From: Promethearchaeota archaeon
GTDB lineage: Archaea > Asgardarchaeota > Lokiarchaeia > Sigynarchaeales > SOKP01
Assembly (NCBI GenBank): GCA_016839655.1
Contig: JAEOTW010000220.1
Coordinates: forward strand, 1-22,580
Direction of reading: 5' to 3'
Length of the DNA stretch: 22,580 nt
Below the pieces are notes generated by a model, which searched no databases, was not told the DNA's origin, and saw nothing but the letters and a program-made list of their open reading frames with translations. This document shows, piece by piece, positions 8,613-16,214 of this stretch. Made by a program: the position numbers and the translations under genes. How positions within the stretch are numbered: position 1 is the first letter of the stretch; each line of letters begins with the position of its first letter.

Positions 8613-8870
8613 TTTAATCAATTATATAAAAATTCTGCCATAAAGAATAAGCTTATTGATAAATAATAAAAATTTTGCTTTAAATACTTTTTTGGTTCAA
8701 AATTCATTGCCAAATTTTTTAAAACAAAGATCTTAGATCTCAAACAATCTGAAAAGAAATTGTTAATTAATAAATTACACCAAATGAATTTGAAATATTT
8801 TATCAAAACTTCTCTCTGAAATGAAAAAGATTTTTATAAGATTTTATTCTATTATTTTTTAGATTTAAAT

Positions 8871-8878
8871 TTTATAAA
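8871..8878 (+). promoter_or_regulatory. TATA box of the aIF1 gene
   Basis: TTTATAAA. The usual ~25-nt spacing predicts a start near 8897-8903, which would put the mRNA 5' end only about 7-13 nt before the proposed AUU start codon. Confidence 0.5.
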
Positions 8879-8909
8879 GTTTTAACAATAAAGGTTGTGA
8901 TAAGAGAGT

Positions 8910-9227
8910 ATTAAAGACGACGACATTTGTGCTATATGTAGTTTTCCAAAAGAACTATGTATATGTGATAGCTTGAGTGCTGATGAGCAACAAATAGTGA
9001 TCTCTAATGATACGAGGAAATGGGGGAGGGTTGTTACCGTTGTTAGATTTGTCGGTAATTTCGATGTAAACCTAAAGAATATTTTGACAAAAGCTAAAAA
9101 AAAATGTGCTTCTGGGGGAACTGTTAGGGATAATGGAGTTGAGCTCCAAGGTGATCATCGGTTTAAATTGAAAAAATTTTTAATTGATCTCGGATTCCCT
9201 GAGGAAAATATTCTAATTCAAGAATAA
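8910..9227 (+). CDS. Translation initiation factor aIF1 (SUI1), probable AUU start
   Basis: SUI1/eIF1 homologue that monitors start-codon selection on the small ribosomal subunit. The core has KWGRVVTVV, CASGGTVRDNGVELQGDHR and a C-terminal LGFPEENILI, as in archaeal and eukaryotic eIF1. A start at the TTG at 8973 gives only 84 residues. The same frame continues upstream, open from 8904, and encodes CAICSFPKELCIC, the four-cysteine zinc knuckle found at the N-terminus of many archaeal aIF1 proteins. That extension has no ATG, GTG or TTG before the stop at 8901; the best-placed codon is ATT at 8910, giving MKDDDIC... and 105 residues, the family length. A partial Shine-Dalgarno match (GG..GTGAT, 8893-8901) lies upstream. 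A base error creating this gap cannot be excluded. Confidence 0.85.
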   Translation: MKDDDICAICSFPKELCICDSLSADEQQIVISNDTRKWGRVVTVVRFVGNFDVNLKNILTKAKKKCASGGTVRDNGVELQGDHRFKLKKFLIDLGFPEENILIQE

Positions 9228-9320
9228 TCCTCTCACACGATTGACTATCAAATAAATTGAGAAAATTGGAAAACTGTAGTATTATATAGATTAATAATAA
9301 ACTAGTTTAGTATAGTTTTT

Positions 9321-9758
9321 ATGAATCCAGTTATTTATAAAGTAATCTTTAGGGCACTTGAGCAATTTGAAAATAGAAACCTTACTTTAAGCTTTAAAAA
9401 TTTAGAATTTAATAACCCAATATCTCTTCCTAATAGATTCCGAGAATTTAGAGACACAAGTGGAAGTATTGGTCACGTTATGAATTTTCAAAATATTGAA
9501 GAAGTTCTAATAATTGGAAATCCATCAGTAGAATATTCTTACAATTATTATCTTGTTATATTATGCACATCTAAAGAAGATGGGAAAAAAAGAGGATTTT
9601 TAATTGGCAACGTGAAAAATCTAGGAGATATTATCATCGGTGTTTGGCCTTTTAATATGCACCTTAATAATTTAACACGAGAAAATGTATTAAATTCATT
9701 TAAAGATATTATAGAGAATCCTGATAAATTTAACAGTATTTGTCTAATTACTCAATGA
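9321..9758 (+). CDS. Hypothetical protein (145 aa)
   Basis: Not recognised. ATG start; a TATA-like TATTATATAG lies about 35 nt upstream. The product is soluble with mixed helix and strand: an N-terminal helix (VIYKVIFRALEQFE), strands EVLIIGN, YYLVILCTS and GFLIGNVKNLGDIIIGV, and a C-terminal helix ending LITQ. No metal-binding cluster, P-loop or membrane helix is visible. Codon use resembles its neighbours. It is convergent with the RPA gene, with 16 nt between the stops. Confidence 0.65.
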   Translation: MNPVIYKVIFRALEQFENRNLTLSFKNLEFNNPISLPNRFREFRDTSGSIGHVMNFQNIEEVLIIGNPSVEYSYNYYLVILCTSKEDGKKRGFLIGNVKNLGDIIIGVWPFNMHLNNLTRENVLNSFKDIIENPDKFNSICLITQ

Positions 9759-9774
9759 GGAAGATCTTTAAGAA

Positions 9775-11490
9775 TTAAATTTTAATTTCTTTCATTACTT
9801 GTTCTAATTCTTCATCAATATTAATATCTTTAAAATCATAAACAGATATCTCATATTGGTTTGAAAAATCACTAAATTTGGCTCTTCCCTTAATAATAAT
9901 ATCTTTTCCTAAGAACTCAGAGGATTTCTTTTCAAGAAATTTCTCAAATTCAGGAGTTTCTCTAAGCTGTACAATATTATTTGTTTTAACTCCTAATAAT
10001 TTTTCTGCTAAATCTCCCATAAAAGTACTCCTAATTGTTCCGGTTCCATCATCAATAATTAGGTTTAAAATCATACGATATTCAGTCTCTTCTTTTTCAT
10101 CACAACTACAATTTTCAACCTTCTTCATACAATTCTTACAAGCTTCATAGACAGTAATTTTATTAAGATCCTTTGCAATAAAACCTTTTATTTCAATTGT
10201 ACCTGGAGTATTAATTGTGTCGATTTTTATGTAATTGCCAGAAAAGTTAGATAGTCTCTCTTTTCCAGACACTTCAATCCTTTTTAGGTTTTTTATCTCT
10301 AAATCAATTAACTCCAGCGAGGAATCATTAATTAAAGAGATCTCATTCCTATTTGAAAAATTACTATATTTCACCAATACATTTGTCAATGATAATCCTT
10401 GTCCAGCTGTCAATAGTTTTGAATATTCTTCCGCTTGTTCACGCCAGAGTGTGACCCTAATACCATCAGTATTATCACTAATAACAAATCCTAATAAAGA
10501 TACCTGTTCTCCAGTTTTTAATGATATTGACTTTAAATTATCAACTGAAGTTATAATACCTTTAAATGAAACCACACCACTCCTTTTCTGAAGTTGTTTA
10601 ACATTTTTTATAGAATCTCCTTTAATATCCAAACCTCCAGTCTTTTTTTTAATATCTGTGTTCCTATTAGCTGTGAGCTCTATAGTTTTCGAATCTAAAG
10701 TACTTAATCGAGGATTTAGGTTAGAAATTGATAATACATCATTAATCTCTAATGCATTTAATTTTTCAGTATCTTCATTCCAAAATGTAATCCTAATGGA
10801 TCCTGTTGAGTCTAATAATGTTAAGGATTGTACATTTCCTATTTCACCATTTTTTCGAGTAAATTCCCTTTTTGGATAAAGCTGAATAATTTTTCCTTCT
10901 ATTGATAAAGAATTAAGATTTAAGTTGATATCGCTTATATTAATAGATTTGAATGTAATTTTCGGGTATTTTTTATAGTCAACATCTTCTGGTGATAAAA
11001 GTACCTTCCCATAACTTCCCACATGAATCTCCATATTTCCATACTTCCCTTTTTTTGCACTGCCGTTAATAATTTTAATTAATTCATTTTTTTCAAAATT
11101 AGGTTCAGTAAAAATTTTTACTTGATTATCCCAAAGCACAATACGAGCATCTCCAGTATTATCATTCAATAAAAATGAACCTACATATCCCTTAGAGCCA
11201 TCATTTCTTTCAAAACTATTAACATTATAAATTTCTTTGATCCTCCCATATAGTGTAATGTTTTTCATATTTTGAGTAATATCTGAAATAAAAATTTCAA
11301 TTTCTTTTAATAATTCTTTATTTTCTCCTTTAATATCAACTCCTAACTCTTTAGCAATAATAAATAAAGCGCCCTCATCAGAGATTAATCCTTTTAATTC
11401 ATTCTTCTTATCTTCAACTAGATTCTGAATTTCTTTCCTTGTTAGACCTGTATCTTCAATAATTTTATTAACATAAACTTCAGTTTTCAT
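9775..11490 (-). CDS. Replication protein A (multi-OB-fold ssDNA-binding protein)
   Basis: 571 residues from the ATG at 11490; a GTG three codons upstream also reads in. RPA coats single-stranded DNA in replication and repair. An N-terminal helical region (1-70) is followed by four OB folds that share the motif D-T-G-x-x-R-x-x-x-W: LLNDNTGDARIVLWD (~108-122), LLDSTGSIRITFW (~225-237), ISDNTDGIRVTLW (~337-349) and IIDDGTGTIRSTF (~478-490). The last fold carries a zinc knuckle Cx2Cx6CxC (C451, C454, C461, C463), as in archaeal RPA and human RPA70. A TATA-like stretch lies 10-20 nt upstream, consistent with a leaderless mRNA. Confidence 0.92.
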   Translation of the reverse strand: MKTEVYVNKIIEDTGLTRKEIQNLVEDKKNELKGLISDEGALFIIAKELGVDIKGENKELLKEIEIFISDITQNMKNITLYGRIKEIYNVNSFERNDGSKGYVGSFLLNDNTGDARIVLWDNQVKIFTEPNFEKNELIKIINGSAKKGKYGNMEIHVGSYGKVLLSPEDVDYKKYPKITFKSINISDINLNLNSLSIEGKIIQLYPKREFTRKNGEIGNVQSLTLLDSTGSIRITFWNEDTEKLNALEINDVLSISNLNPRLSTLDSKTIELTANRNTDIKKKTGGLDIKGDSIKNVKQLQKRSGVVSFKGIITSVDNLKSISLKTGEQVSLLGFVISDNTDGIRVTLWREQAEEYSKLLTAGQGLSLTNVLVKYSNFSNRNEISLINDSSLELIDLEIKNLKRIEVSGKERLSNFSGNYIKIDTINTPGTIEIKGFIAKDLNKITVYEACKNCMKKVENCSCDEKEETEYRMILNLIIDDGTGTIRSTFMGDLAEKLLGVKTNNIVQLRETPEFEKFLEKKSSEFLGKDIIIKGRAKFSDFSNQYEISVYDFKDINIDEELEQVMKEIKI

Positions 11491-11717
11491 TTCAATCACA
11501 ATATATAAAAAATTTGTTTTAGTTCTAAAAATATTTTAGTCTGGATTATTTAAAAAAAAATTTATTTAATTGTAATTAAAAAAAGGTATTCTTTTAAAAA
11601 TAAAGAGTATTAAGTAAAGGTAATTTTTCATATCTCAAAAAAGAAAAATTATTAAAGTTATATAATGTCTGTAGAACCTATTTAAAGTTTTTAATGAAAG
11701 AATTAATACTATTATAA

Positions 11718-12455
11718 ATGAAATCGTTTAAAATTATCCCTGTCATAGATATTTTAAAATCTACCGCAGTACATGCCAAAAAAGGAGAAAGAATAAATTA
11801 TAAGCCATTAAAATCAGATTTATTTCAATCATCTAACCCTGTAGATATTGTTAGAACTATTAAAAAGAAATTTAATTTTGATGAATTTTATATAGCAGAT
11901 TTAGATTCCATTATAATGGGAACCCCAAATTTACAAATACTAGATAATATACTAGATATTTCTAAAATTGAATTAATATTAGATCCAGGGATAGTTGATT
12001 TTAAAGGAGTTAACCGTTTTAAGGACTTAAAAATTAAAAGTCTAATAATTGGATTAGAAACTATAAAAAGTTATAAAGTTATTAGTCAAAGTTTAGAAAT
12101 CCTTAATCCAGAGAAAATTATTGTCAGTATTGATATGTATAAAGGACAGATTTTAACAAAAGCTAAAGATATAAAAAGTCAAACTCCAATTGATATTGTA
12201 AATAAAATTGAAACTTTAGGTATAAAAAGTATAATTCTATTAGATTTGTTTAGAGTAGGTCAGAAAATTGGAGGAATACCAGCACTTTATATGGATATTT
12301 TAAATAATTTTGGTGGAGATATTATTGTTGGTGGTGGGATAAAAAATATTAAAGATATCTTGGATTATAAAGACAATAACTTCTCAGGTATATTGATAGC
12401 CACAGCTTTATATGATGGGACAATAAATGGTGAAAAATTAAGGAAATTGAAGTAA
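11718..12455 (+). CDS. HisA-like TIM-barrel protein (COG1411 type)
   Basis: A 245-residue protein of the HisA/HisF fold. It has PVID at the first strand (D11), YIADLDSI (58-65), a central SIDMYKG, LDLFRVG and the phosphate-binding VGGGIKN (204-210), then LIATALYDG. The pattern fits the HisA-related group COG1411, found beside C1-cofactor genes in archaea and methylotrophs, better than true HisA; no other his gene is present. Its reaction is unknown to me. A TATA-like CTATTTAAAG lies about 35 nt before the ATG, so the leader is short. MfnB lies 0.75 kb downstream, which supports a cofactor role by context only. Confidence 0.8.
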   Translation: MKSFKIIPVIDILKSTAVHAKKGERINYKPLKSDLFQSSNPVDIVRTIKKKFNFDEFYIADLDSIIMGTPNLQILDNILDISKIELILDPGIVDFKGVNRFKDLKIKSLIIGLETIKSYKVISQSLEILNPEKIIVSIDMYKGQILTKAKDIKSQTPIDIVNKIETLGIKSIILLDLFRVGQKIGGIPALYMDILNNFGGDIIVGGGIKNIKDILDYKDNNFSGILIATALYDGTINGEKLRKLK

Positions 12456-12466
12456 ATTAAGGAATT

Positions 12467-12994
12467 TTAATCTATAAAAATTACTCCTGTGCTTGAGACA
12501 TTTAACGATTTTTTACATACCGGACAAGTTTGTTTCATTCTAACCCAATCTGTCAAATGATCCTTGTGAGCTTTGGCTTCACATATAGGACAGCCAGTTA
12601 CTTCATCAAAAATCTCGATATTTTTTCCACATACAGAACACTTAGTTTTAGATGCAGTAGCTATTCTTATTAATCCCTTTTTAATATCTAACGTAACATT
12701 TTCAGTATTCTCTGCATTGGGGTTAATTTGTTTTAACTCATCTTTTGTATCGACACAAAATATGGATCCTTCTGTATCGTCCTTCTTATTTCCAATCCAG
12801 ACAACTTTACCTTTAAAATAACCTGAACCCTGATCCTCTAGTGATAAATCCAAGCTTCGATCTTCCATAACATAAGTTTGAATAACTTTTGTATATTTTA
12901 AATTTAAGTTTGACGATAATTGTTTAACTACTTCAATTGGTTCTTTAAATACTTCATTGGTAATATCCACTTTTGTAATTTCTTTTGGTGACAT
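12467..12994 (-). CDS. RING-H2-like zinc-binding protein
   Basis: 175 residues. The first ~115 form an unrecognised, probably β-rich domain. The C-terminus carries eight putative zinc ligands: C119-x2-C122, C135-x2-C138, H143-x2-H146 and C157-x2-C160. The stretch HKDHLTDWVRMKQTCPVC matches the second half of RING-H2 fingers, including the conserved Trp and CPxC, with His in place of one Cys. Such prokaryotic RING-like modules can be protein-binding domains or ubiquitin-type E3s; no E1, E2 or ubiquitin-like gene is in the window, so ligase activity is not shown. Convergent with the HisA-like gene (11 nt apart). ATG start. Confidence 0.7.
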   Translation of the reverse strand: MSPKEITKVDITNEVFKEPIEVVKQLSSNLNLKYTKVIQTYVMEDRSLDLSLEDQGSGYFKGKVVWIGNKKDDTEGSIFCVDTKDELKQINPNAENTENVTLDIKKGLIRIATASKTKCSVCGKNIEIFDEVTGCPICEAKAHKDHLTDWVRMKQTCPVCKKSLNVSSTGVIFID

Positions 12995-13198
12995 AATAAA
13001 CTCGTGATTTTTTTTATATTTAATAAAAATGATTTAATTTAAATTTTTATATAAAATTATACAAAAATAAATGTTTTGGAATTCTTAGATGCAATTTAAA
13101 AATTATAAATCTGAATAAAATTTCTACTTCTTCGCTATATTCACATTTAATATCCTAAATAAATTTTTTAATATTTTTACATTATATAAGATATAACC

Positions 13199-13957
13199 TT
13201 GTCCCATAAAATTCGACTTTTAATTAGTCCTAAAACAATTGAAGAAGCTAAAATTATTGTGGCCAATCATATAGACTACATTGATTGCAAAAATCCTGAT
13301 GAAGGATCACTAGGAGCAAATTTCCCATGGGTTATTAGTGAAATGAAGAAGTTAATTCCTCCTGAGAGTCCTCAACTCCTTAGCGCAACAATAGGAGATT
13401 TTCCAAATTTGCCTGGTTCAGCTTCATTAGCAGCCCTTGGCGCAGCGGTTTCTGGTGCAGATATAATAAAAGTTGGTCTAAAGGGGCCCAAAGACGAAAG
13501 AACAGGAATAGAACTAATGAAAAAAGTTGTAAAAGCTGTAAAAGATTATGATGATGATATTAGAGTTGTCGTTGCAGGATATGCTGATCGAATTAGGATG
13601 AAGACATCACCTGAATTTATGAGTATTCCTTCTATTGCTTTGGAATCAGGAGCGGATATTGCTATGCTCGATACTTTTATTAAAGATAAGAAAGGACTTT
13701 TTGATTTTTTATCTGTAGATCAACTAGTTCAATTTAAAGATAAGGCGAAAGATAGGAATCTAGATGTTGCATTGGCGGGGAACTTAAGGAAAAAAGATAT
13801 TCCCTTACTAATAAAAATTTCACCTGATATAATAGGTGTAAGATCTGTTGTATGTGAAGGGTACGATAGAATGAATGGCTCGATCAAATCAGAGCTTATA
13901 AAAGAATTAAAAACAGAGATCTCTAATAATTATCTAGAAAATATGAACATCTTATAA
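13199..13957 (+). CDS. mfnB: MfnB, (5-formylfuran-3-yl)methyl phosphate synthase
   Basis: 252 residues. MfnB condenses two molecules of glyceraldehyde 3-phosphate into 4-(hydroxymethyl)-2-furancarboxaldehyde phosphate, the first step of the methanofuran furan ring. The product follows the family closely: CKNPDEGSLGANFPWV, SATIGD, GADIIKVGLKG, VVAGYADR, IAMLDTFIKDKKGLFDF and IGVRSVVCEG. The catalytic Lys, Lys and Asp of the family map to K31, K91 and D158. The start is TTG, because no ATG precedes the conserved first strand (RLLISPK). A methanofuran-based C1 pathway (Wood-Ljungdahl type) is implied. It is convergent with pantoate kinase. Confidence 0.93.
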   Translation: MSHKIRLLISPKTIEEAKIIVANHIDYIDCKNPDEGSLGANFPWVISEMKKLIPPESPQLLSATIGDFPNLPGSASLAALGAAVSGADIIKVGLKGPKDERTGIELMKKVVKAVKDYDDDIRVVVAGYADRIRMKTSPEFMSIPSIALESGADIAMLDTFIKDKKGLFDFLSVDQLVQFKDKAKDRNLDVALAGNLRKKDIPLLIKISPDIIGVRSVVCEGYDRMNGSIKSELIKELKTEISNNYLENMNIL

Positions 13958-14005
13958 GAAAGAGAAATTTTTCATAGTAAAAAAAACATTAACACTTAAA
14001 AGTGT

Positions 14006-14968
14006 CTATTTCTTTTTTAATAGAATAGATTTATTTCGTTGAATAGAAGTAGAAAAGGTATTTATTTCAGGTTTATAGGATTCCATCACATTTAAAACCT
14101 CATTTTCATTCTCTTTTCCACATATAGCATAAACTGACCGACCTAATTGATTCATACTAGCACCAATGATATCTAACTTATTTAAATCGTCAATTAATTC
14201 TTTTATTTCTGGTAAATTTAGAATATCTAGAATTTCTATATTCTTTACAAAATTAAGTGAAACATTCATAAACGTTTTAATATTTGGATTTTTAATTAAT
14301 TTTTTTAGTGCTATTTTACCTGCTTCTTTTATCTTAAGATTTAAAACAGGATCAGTCAAAATCGATTTTGTATGAATCATCCCAAAAGAACCACACATAA
14401 TTTTAATATTTTGTGGAGTGCTAATTCGTTCATATATACAAGGATATCCGGGTTCCTTAACAATTCCTATACCCCCATTTAATTGACCACAAACAGTTCC
14501 TAAACCTGTGTGGTTCACAACTTCTGCAATGTGTGCTATTCTACCTTTCTCATAATTCGATAACCCTAAATCAAATAAATTATTTAACCCAAATATCGTT
14601 CCTAATGCTCCAGCACCACTAGCACCATACCCACATCCAACAGGTAGATCAAAACTATGATTAATTCTCAATTTATAAGGCCTTTTAATTAATTTTTTAA
14701 TATGATCTACAATGAAAGATGTTGTTTCAGCCTTCTGATTCATTTTATTTCCATTGATGTATATTTCTACCTTGAAGTCATTGTTTCTTTTTTGGTTTTC
14801 GGTTATAATTTCTGTTTTCCCTTTAGCACTAAGACAAAATCCTGCTCCTCTAGATCCAACTCTCTCGAGAGTGCTAATGCTAACTCCATTAATTTTATCA
14901 ACAATCTCAAAAAATCCGGAGATTCTGTGTGGTACTTCCACTATTATTTTTTTAGTCCTTTTAGACAT
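14006..14968 (-). CDS. Pantoate kinase (archaeal CoA pathway)
   Basis: A 320-residue GHMP-type kinase that phosphorylates pantoate; with phosphopantothenate synthetase it replaces bacterial PanK/PanC in archaeal CoA synthesis. Recognisable blocks are VPHRISGFFEI and SRGAGFCLS near the N-terminus, the glycine-rich ATP loop GCGYGASGAGALGT (111-124), GRIAHIAEVVNHTGLG, and GGIGIVKEPGYP. A GHMP kinase of another specificity is possible, but these blocks are those of PoK. ATG start. It is divergent from the UMP kinase gene, with promoters in the 69-nt gap. Confidence 0.88.
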   Translation of the reverse strand: MSKRTKKIIVEVPHRISGFFEIVDKINGVSISTLERVGSRGAGFCLSAKGKTEIITENQKRNNDFKVEIYINGNKMNQKAETTSFIVDHIKKLIKRPYKLRINHSFDLPVGCGYGASGAGALGTIFGLNNLFDLGLSNYEKGRIAHIAEVVNHTGLGTVCGQLNGGIGIVKEPGYPCIYERISTPQNIKIMCGSFGMIHTKSILTDPVLNLKIKEAGKIALKKLIKNPNIKTFMNVSLNFVKNIEILDILNLPEIKELIDDLNKLDIIGASMNQLGRSVYAICGKENENEVLNVMESYKPEINTFSTSIQRNKSILLKKK

Positions 14969-15037
14969 TAACCTAAAATAACTTAATTTATCTAATCCAC
15001 TATATAATAATACAAAGAAGATTTCAATGAAAATATT

Positions 15038-15745
15038 ATGAAAGGTAACAGTGTAATTAAAATAGGTGGGTCATTATTATTTACAGAGGATAAAGAACTT
15101 AATAGATCAAAGATTGAAAAATTCTGCCAAATTTTCAAAAAAAGCGATTATTCCGGACCTAATGTAATTGTATGCGGTGGCGGAATAATTGCAAGAGAAT
15201 ATATAGATGCTGTAAGATCTTTTCATGGAAATGAAGCATTGTGCGATACATTTGGAATAGATCTATCTCGTATCAATTCAAAATTGTTAATAGCTTCTTT
15301 TGAAGATTTCGCTTATCCATTAGTTCCAAAATCAATAGAAGAACTCTCAATGGCACTATTATTCAATAGAATTATAGTTATGGGAGGCTTACAACCAGGA
15401 CAATCTACAACATCTGTTGCTCTTGAAGTAGCGGAGTTCATGAACGCTGAAGAACTTATAATTCTAACAGATGTTGCTGGAATATATGATAAAGATCCCA
15501 AAAAATATGACGATGCTAAAATGTTAAAAAATCTAACATATAAAGAACTACAGGAAATAATCATTAACACATCAGGAGATAAACAAGCAGCAGCAGGAGA
15601 ATATCGAATTTTTGATGCTGTTTCTTTACAAATTTTGAAAAGAAGTAATATTAAAATCGTAATTATGTCAGGTAAAAATCTCAAAGAGTTTGAAAAATAT
15701 TGGAATGGTAAAGTAGATATTACTTGTACTATAATTGCTGATTGA
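15038..15745 (+). CDS. pyrH: UMP kinase, archaeal PyrH type
   Basis: A 235-residue amino-acid-kinase-fold enzyme that phosphorylates UMP to UDP. It carries IKIGGSLLF (8-16), VIVCGGGIIAREYIDAVRSF, IVMGGLQPGQSTTSVAL (UMP binding), LTDVAGIYDKDP (nucleotide binding) and a C-terminal DAVSLQILKRSNIKIVIMSG. The related methanofuran enzyme MfnE has the same fold, and MfnB is nearby, but the GGLQPGQST and DVAGIYDKDP spacing fits archaeal UMP kinase better. The TATA box TATATAATA (15001-15009) lies 29-37 nt before the ATG, so the leader is short or absent. Confidence 0.87.
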   Translation: MKGNSVIKIGGSLLFTEDKELNRSKIEKFCQIFKKSDYSGPNVIVCGGGIIAREYIDAVRSFHGNEALCDTFGIDLSRINSKLLIASFEDFAYPLVPKSIEELSMALLFNRIIVMGGLQPGQSTTSVALEVAEFMNAEELIILTDVAGIYDKDPKKYDDAKMLKNLTYKELQEIIINTSGDKQAAAGEYRIFDAVSLQILKRSNIKIVIMSGKNLKEFEKYWNGKVDITCTIIAD

Positions 15746-15819
15746 AAATATTTGATAAATTATTTTAATCTTCTAATTTTTATAATCCTATAATAACCCT
15801 GTTAAAATCGAGTTAAAAA

Positions 15820-16062
15820 ATGTCTCAATCTTCATGGAAAGATCAAATTAAAAAAAAATGGGGCCCTCATAGCCATTGTCCTATCTGTGGTAAGGCTATG
15901 CCTACTGATAAGAAATTTTGTAGTCAAGGTTGTAAAGATAATTATTTTCAATCAGAGAGGAAACAGAAAAGAAAGGGAAGATTACAATGTATATTTTTAA
16001 TTGTAATGCTAGCAGTAATGATGCTAGTGATGTTTATACTTCCAATGTTTGGGCAGGGATAA
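15820..16062 (+). CDS. Zinc-ribbon protein with C-terminal membrane anchor (DUF2116-like)
   Basis: 80 residues. The N-terminal half has a treble-clef-like zinc site, CPICGKAMPTDKKFCSQGC (C20, C23, C34, C38), then a Lys/Arg-rich stretch (47-54) and one membrane helix (about 56-77) rich in Met/Leu/Val. This is the layout of the archaeal DUF2116 family, tail-anchored with the zinc domain in the cytosol; function unknown. The last ten bases, including the TAA stop, are also the first ten bases of tRNA-Leu(CAA), so the two must share a transcript or an internal promoter. A TATA-like TTTTTATAATCC lies about 35 nt upstream. Confidence 0.8.
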   Translation: MSQSSWKDQIKKKWGPHSHCPICGKAMPTDKKFCSQGCKDNYFQSERKQKRKGRLQCIFLIVMLAVMMLVMFILPMFGQG

Positions 16063-16086
16063 CCAAGTTGGTCAACGGTGCCGGAC

Positions 16087-16117
16087 TTTTATGGAATATA
16101 AATCTAATTAACCGGAC
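16087..16117 (+). other. tRNA-Leu(CAA) intron 1 (position 32/33)
   Basis: 31 nt bounded by a direct repeat CCGGACT, so several registers give the same product. The register with a 4-bp BHB helix is CCGG (16081-16084) with CCGG (16112-16115), bulges ACT and ACT, cut after the second base. Confidence 0.75.
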
Positions 16118-16122
16118 TCAAG

Positions 16123-16169
16123 ATCTATTTATTATTTTATCCGTTGATTAACATAATAAGTAATGGGAT
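16123..16169 (+). other. tRNA-Leu(CAA) intron 2 (canonical position 37/38)
   Basis: 47 nt. Loop bases C32-A35 (CTCA) pair with intron TGGG (16164-16167, one U-G). Bulges AGA and ATA are cut after the second base. An internal TTTATTAT/ATAATAAG hairpin is present. Confidence 0.85.
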
Positions 16170-16214
16170 ATCCGGTGAGATAGCTCTTCGTGGGTTCGAA
16201 TCCCACTCCCTGCA

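Larger units (their letters stand above)
16053..16214 (+). tRNA. tRNA-Leu(CAA) with two introns
   Basis: Acceptor GCAGGGA (16053-16059) pairs with TCCCTGC (16207-16213), discriminator A. The D-stem is ACC/GGT. After removing 31 and 47 nt, the anticodon stem CCGGA/TCCGG encloses CTCAAGA with anticodon CAA (16119-16121). The class II variable arm is GAG-ATAG-CTC and the T-arm is GTGGG-TTCGAAT-CCCAC. The mature length is 84 nt. The 5' end overlaps the preceding gene and the 3' end abuts the stop codon of the PAC3-like gene. Confidence 0.93.

Noticed and set aside
8618..8806. 62-codon minus-strand frame upstream of the Ras-like GTPase
   Set aside because: AT-rich Phe/Leu/Asn composition with no motif, in a promoter region; likely chance.
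8973..9227. aIF1 starting at the TTG at 8973 (84 aa)
   Set aside because: It would remove the conserved four-cysteine N-terminus that is open in the same frame; kept only as an alternative.
15038..15745. Assigning the amino-acid-kinase-fold protein as MfnE because MfnB is near
   Set aside because: The UMP-binding and nucleotide-binding blocks fit archaeal UMP kinase better.
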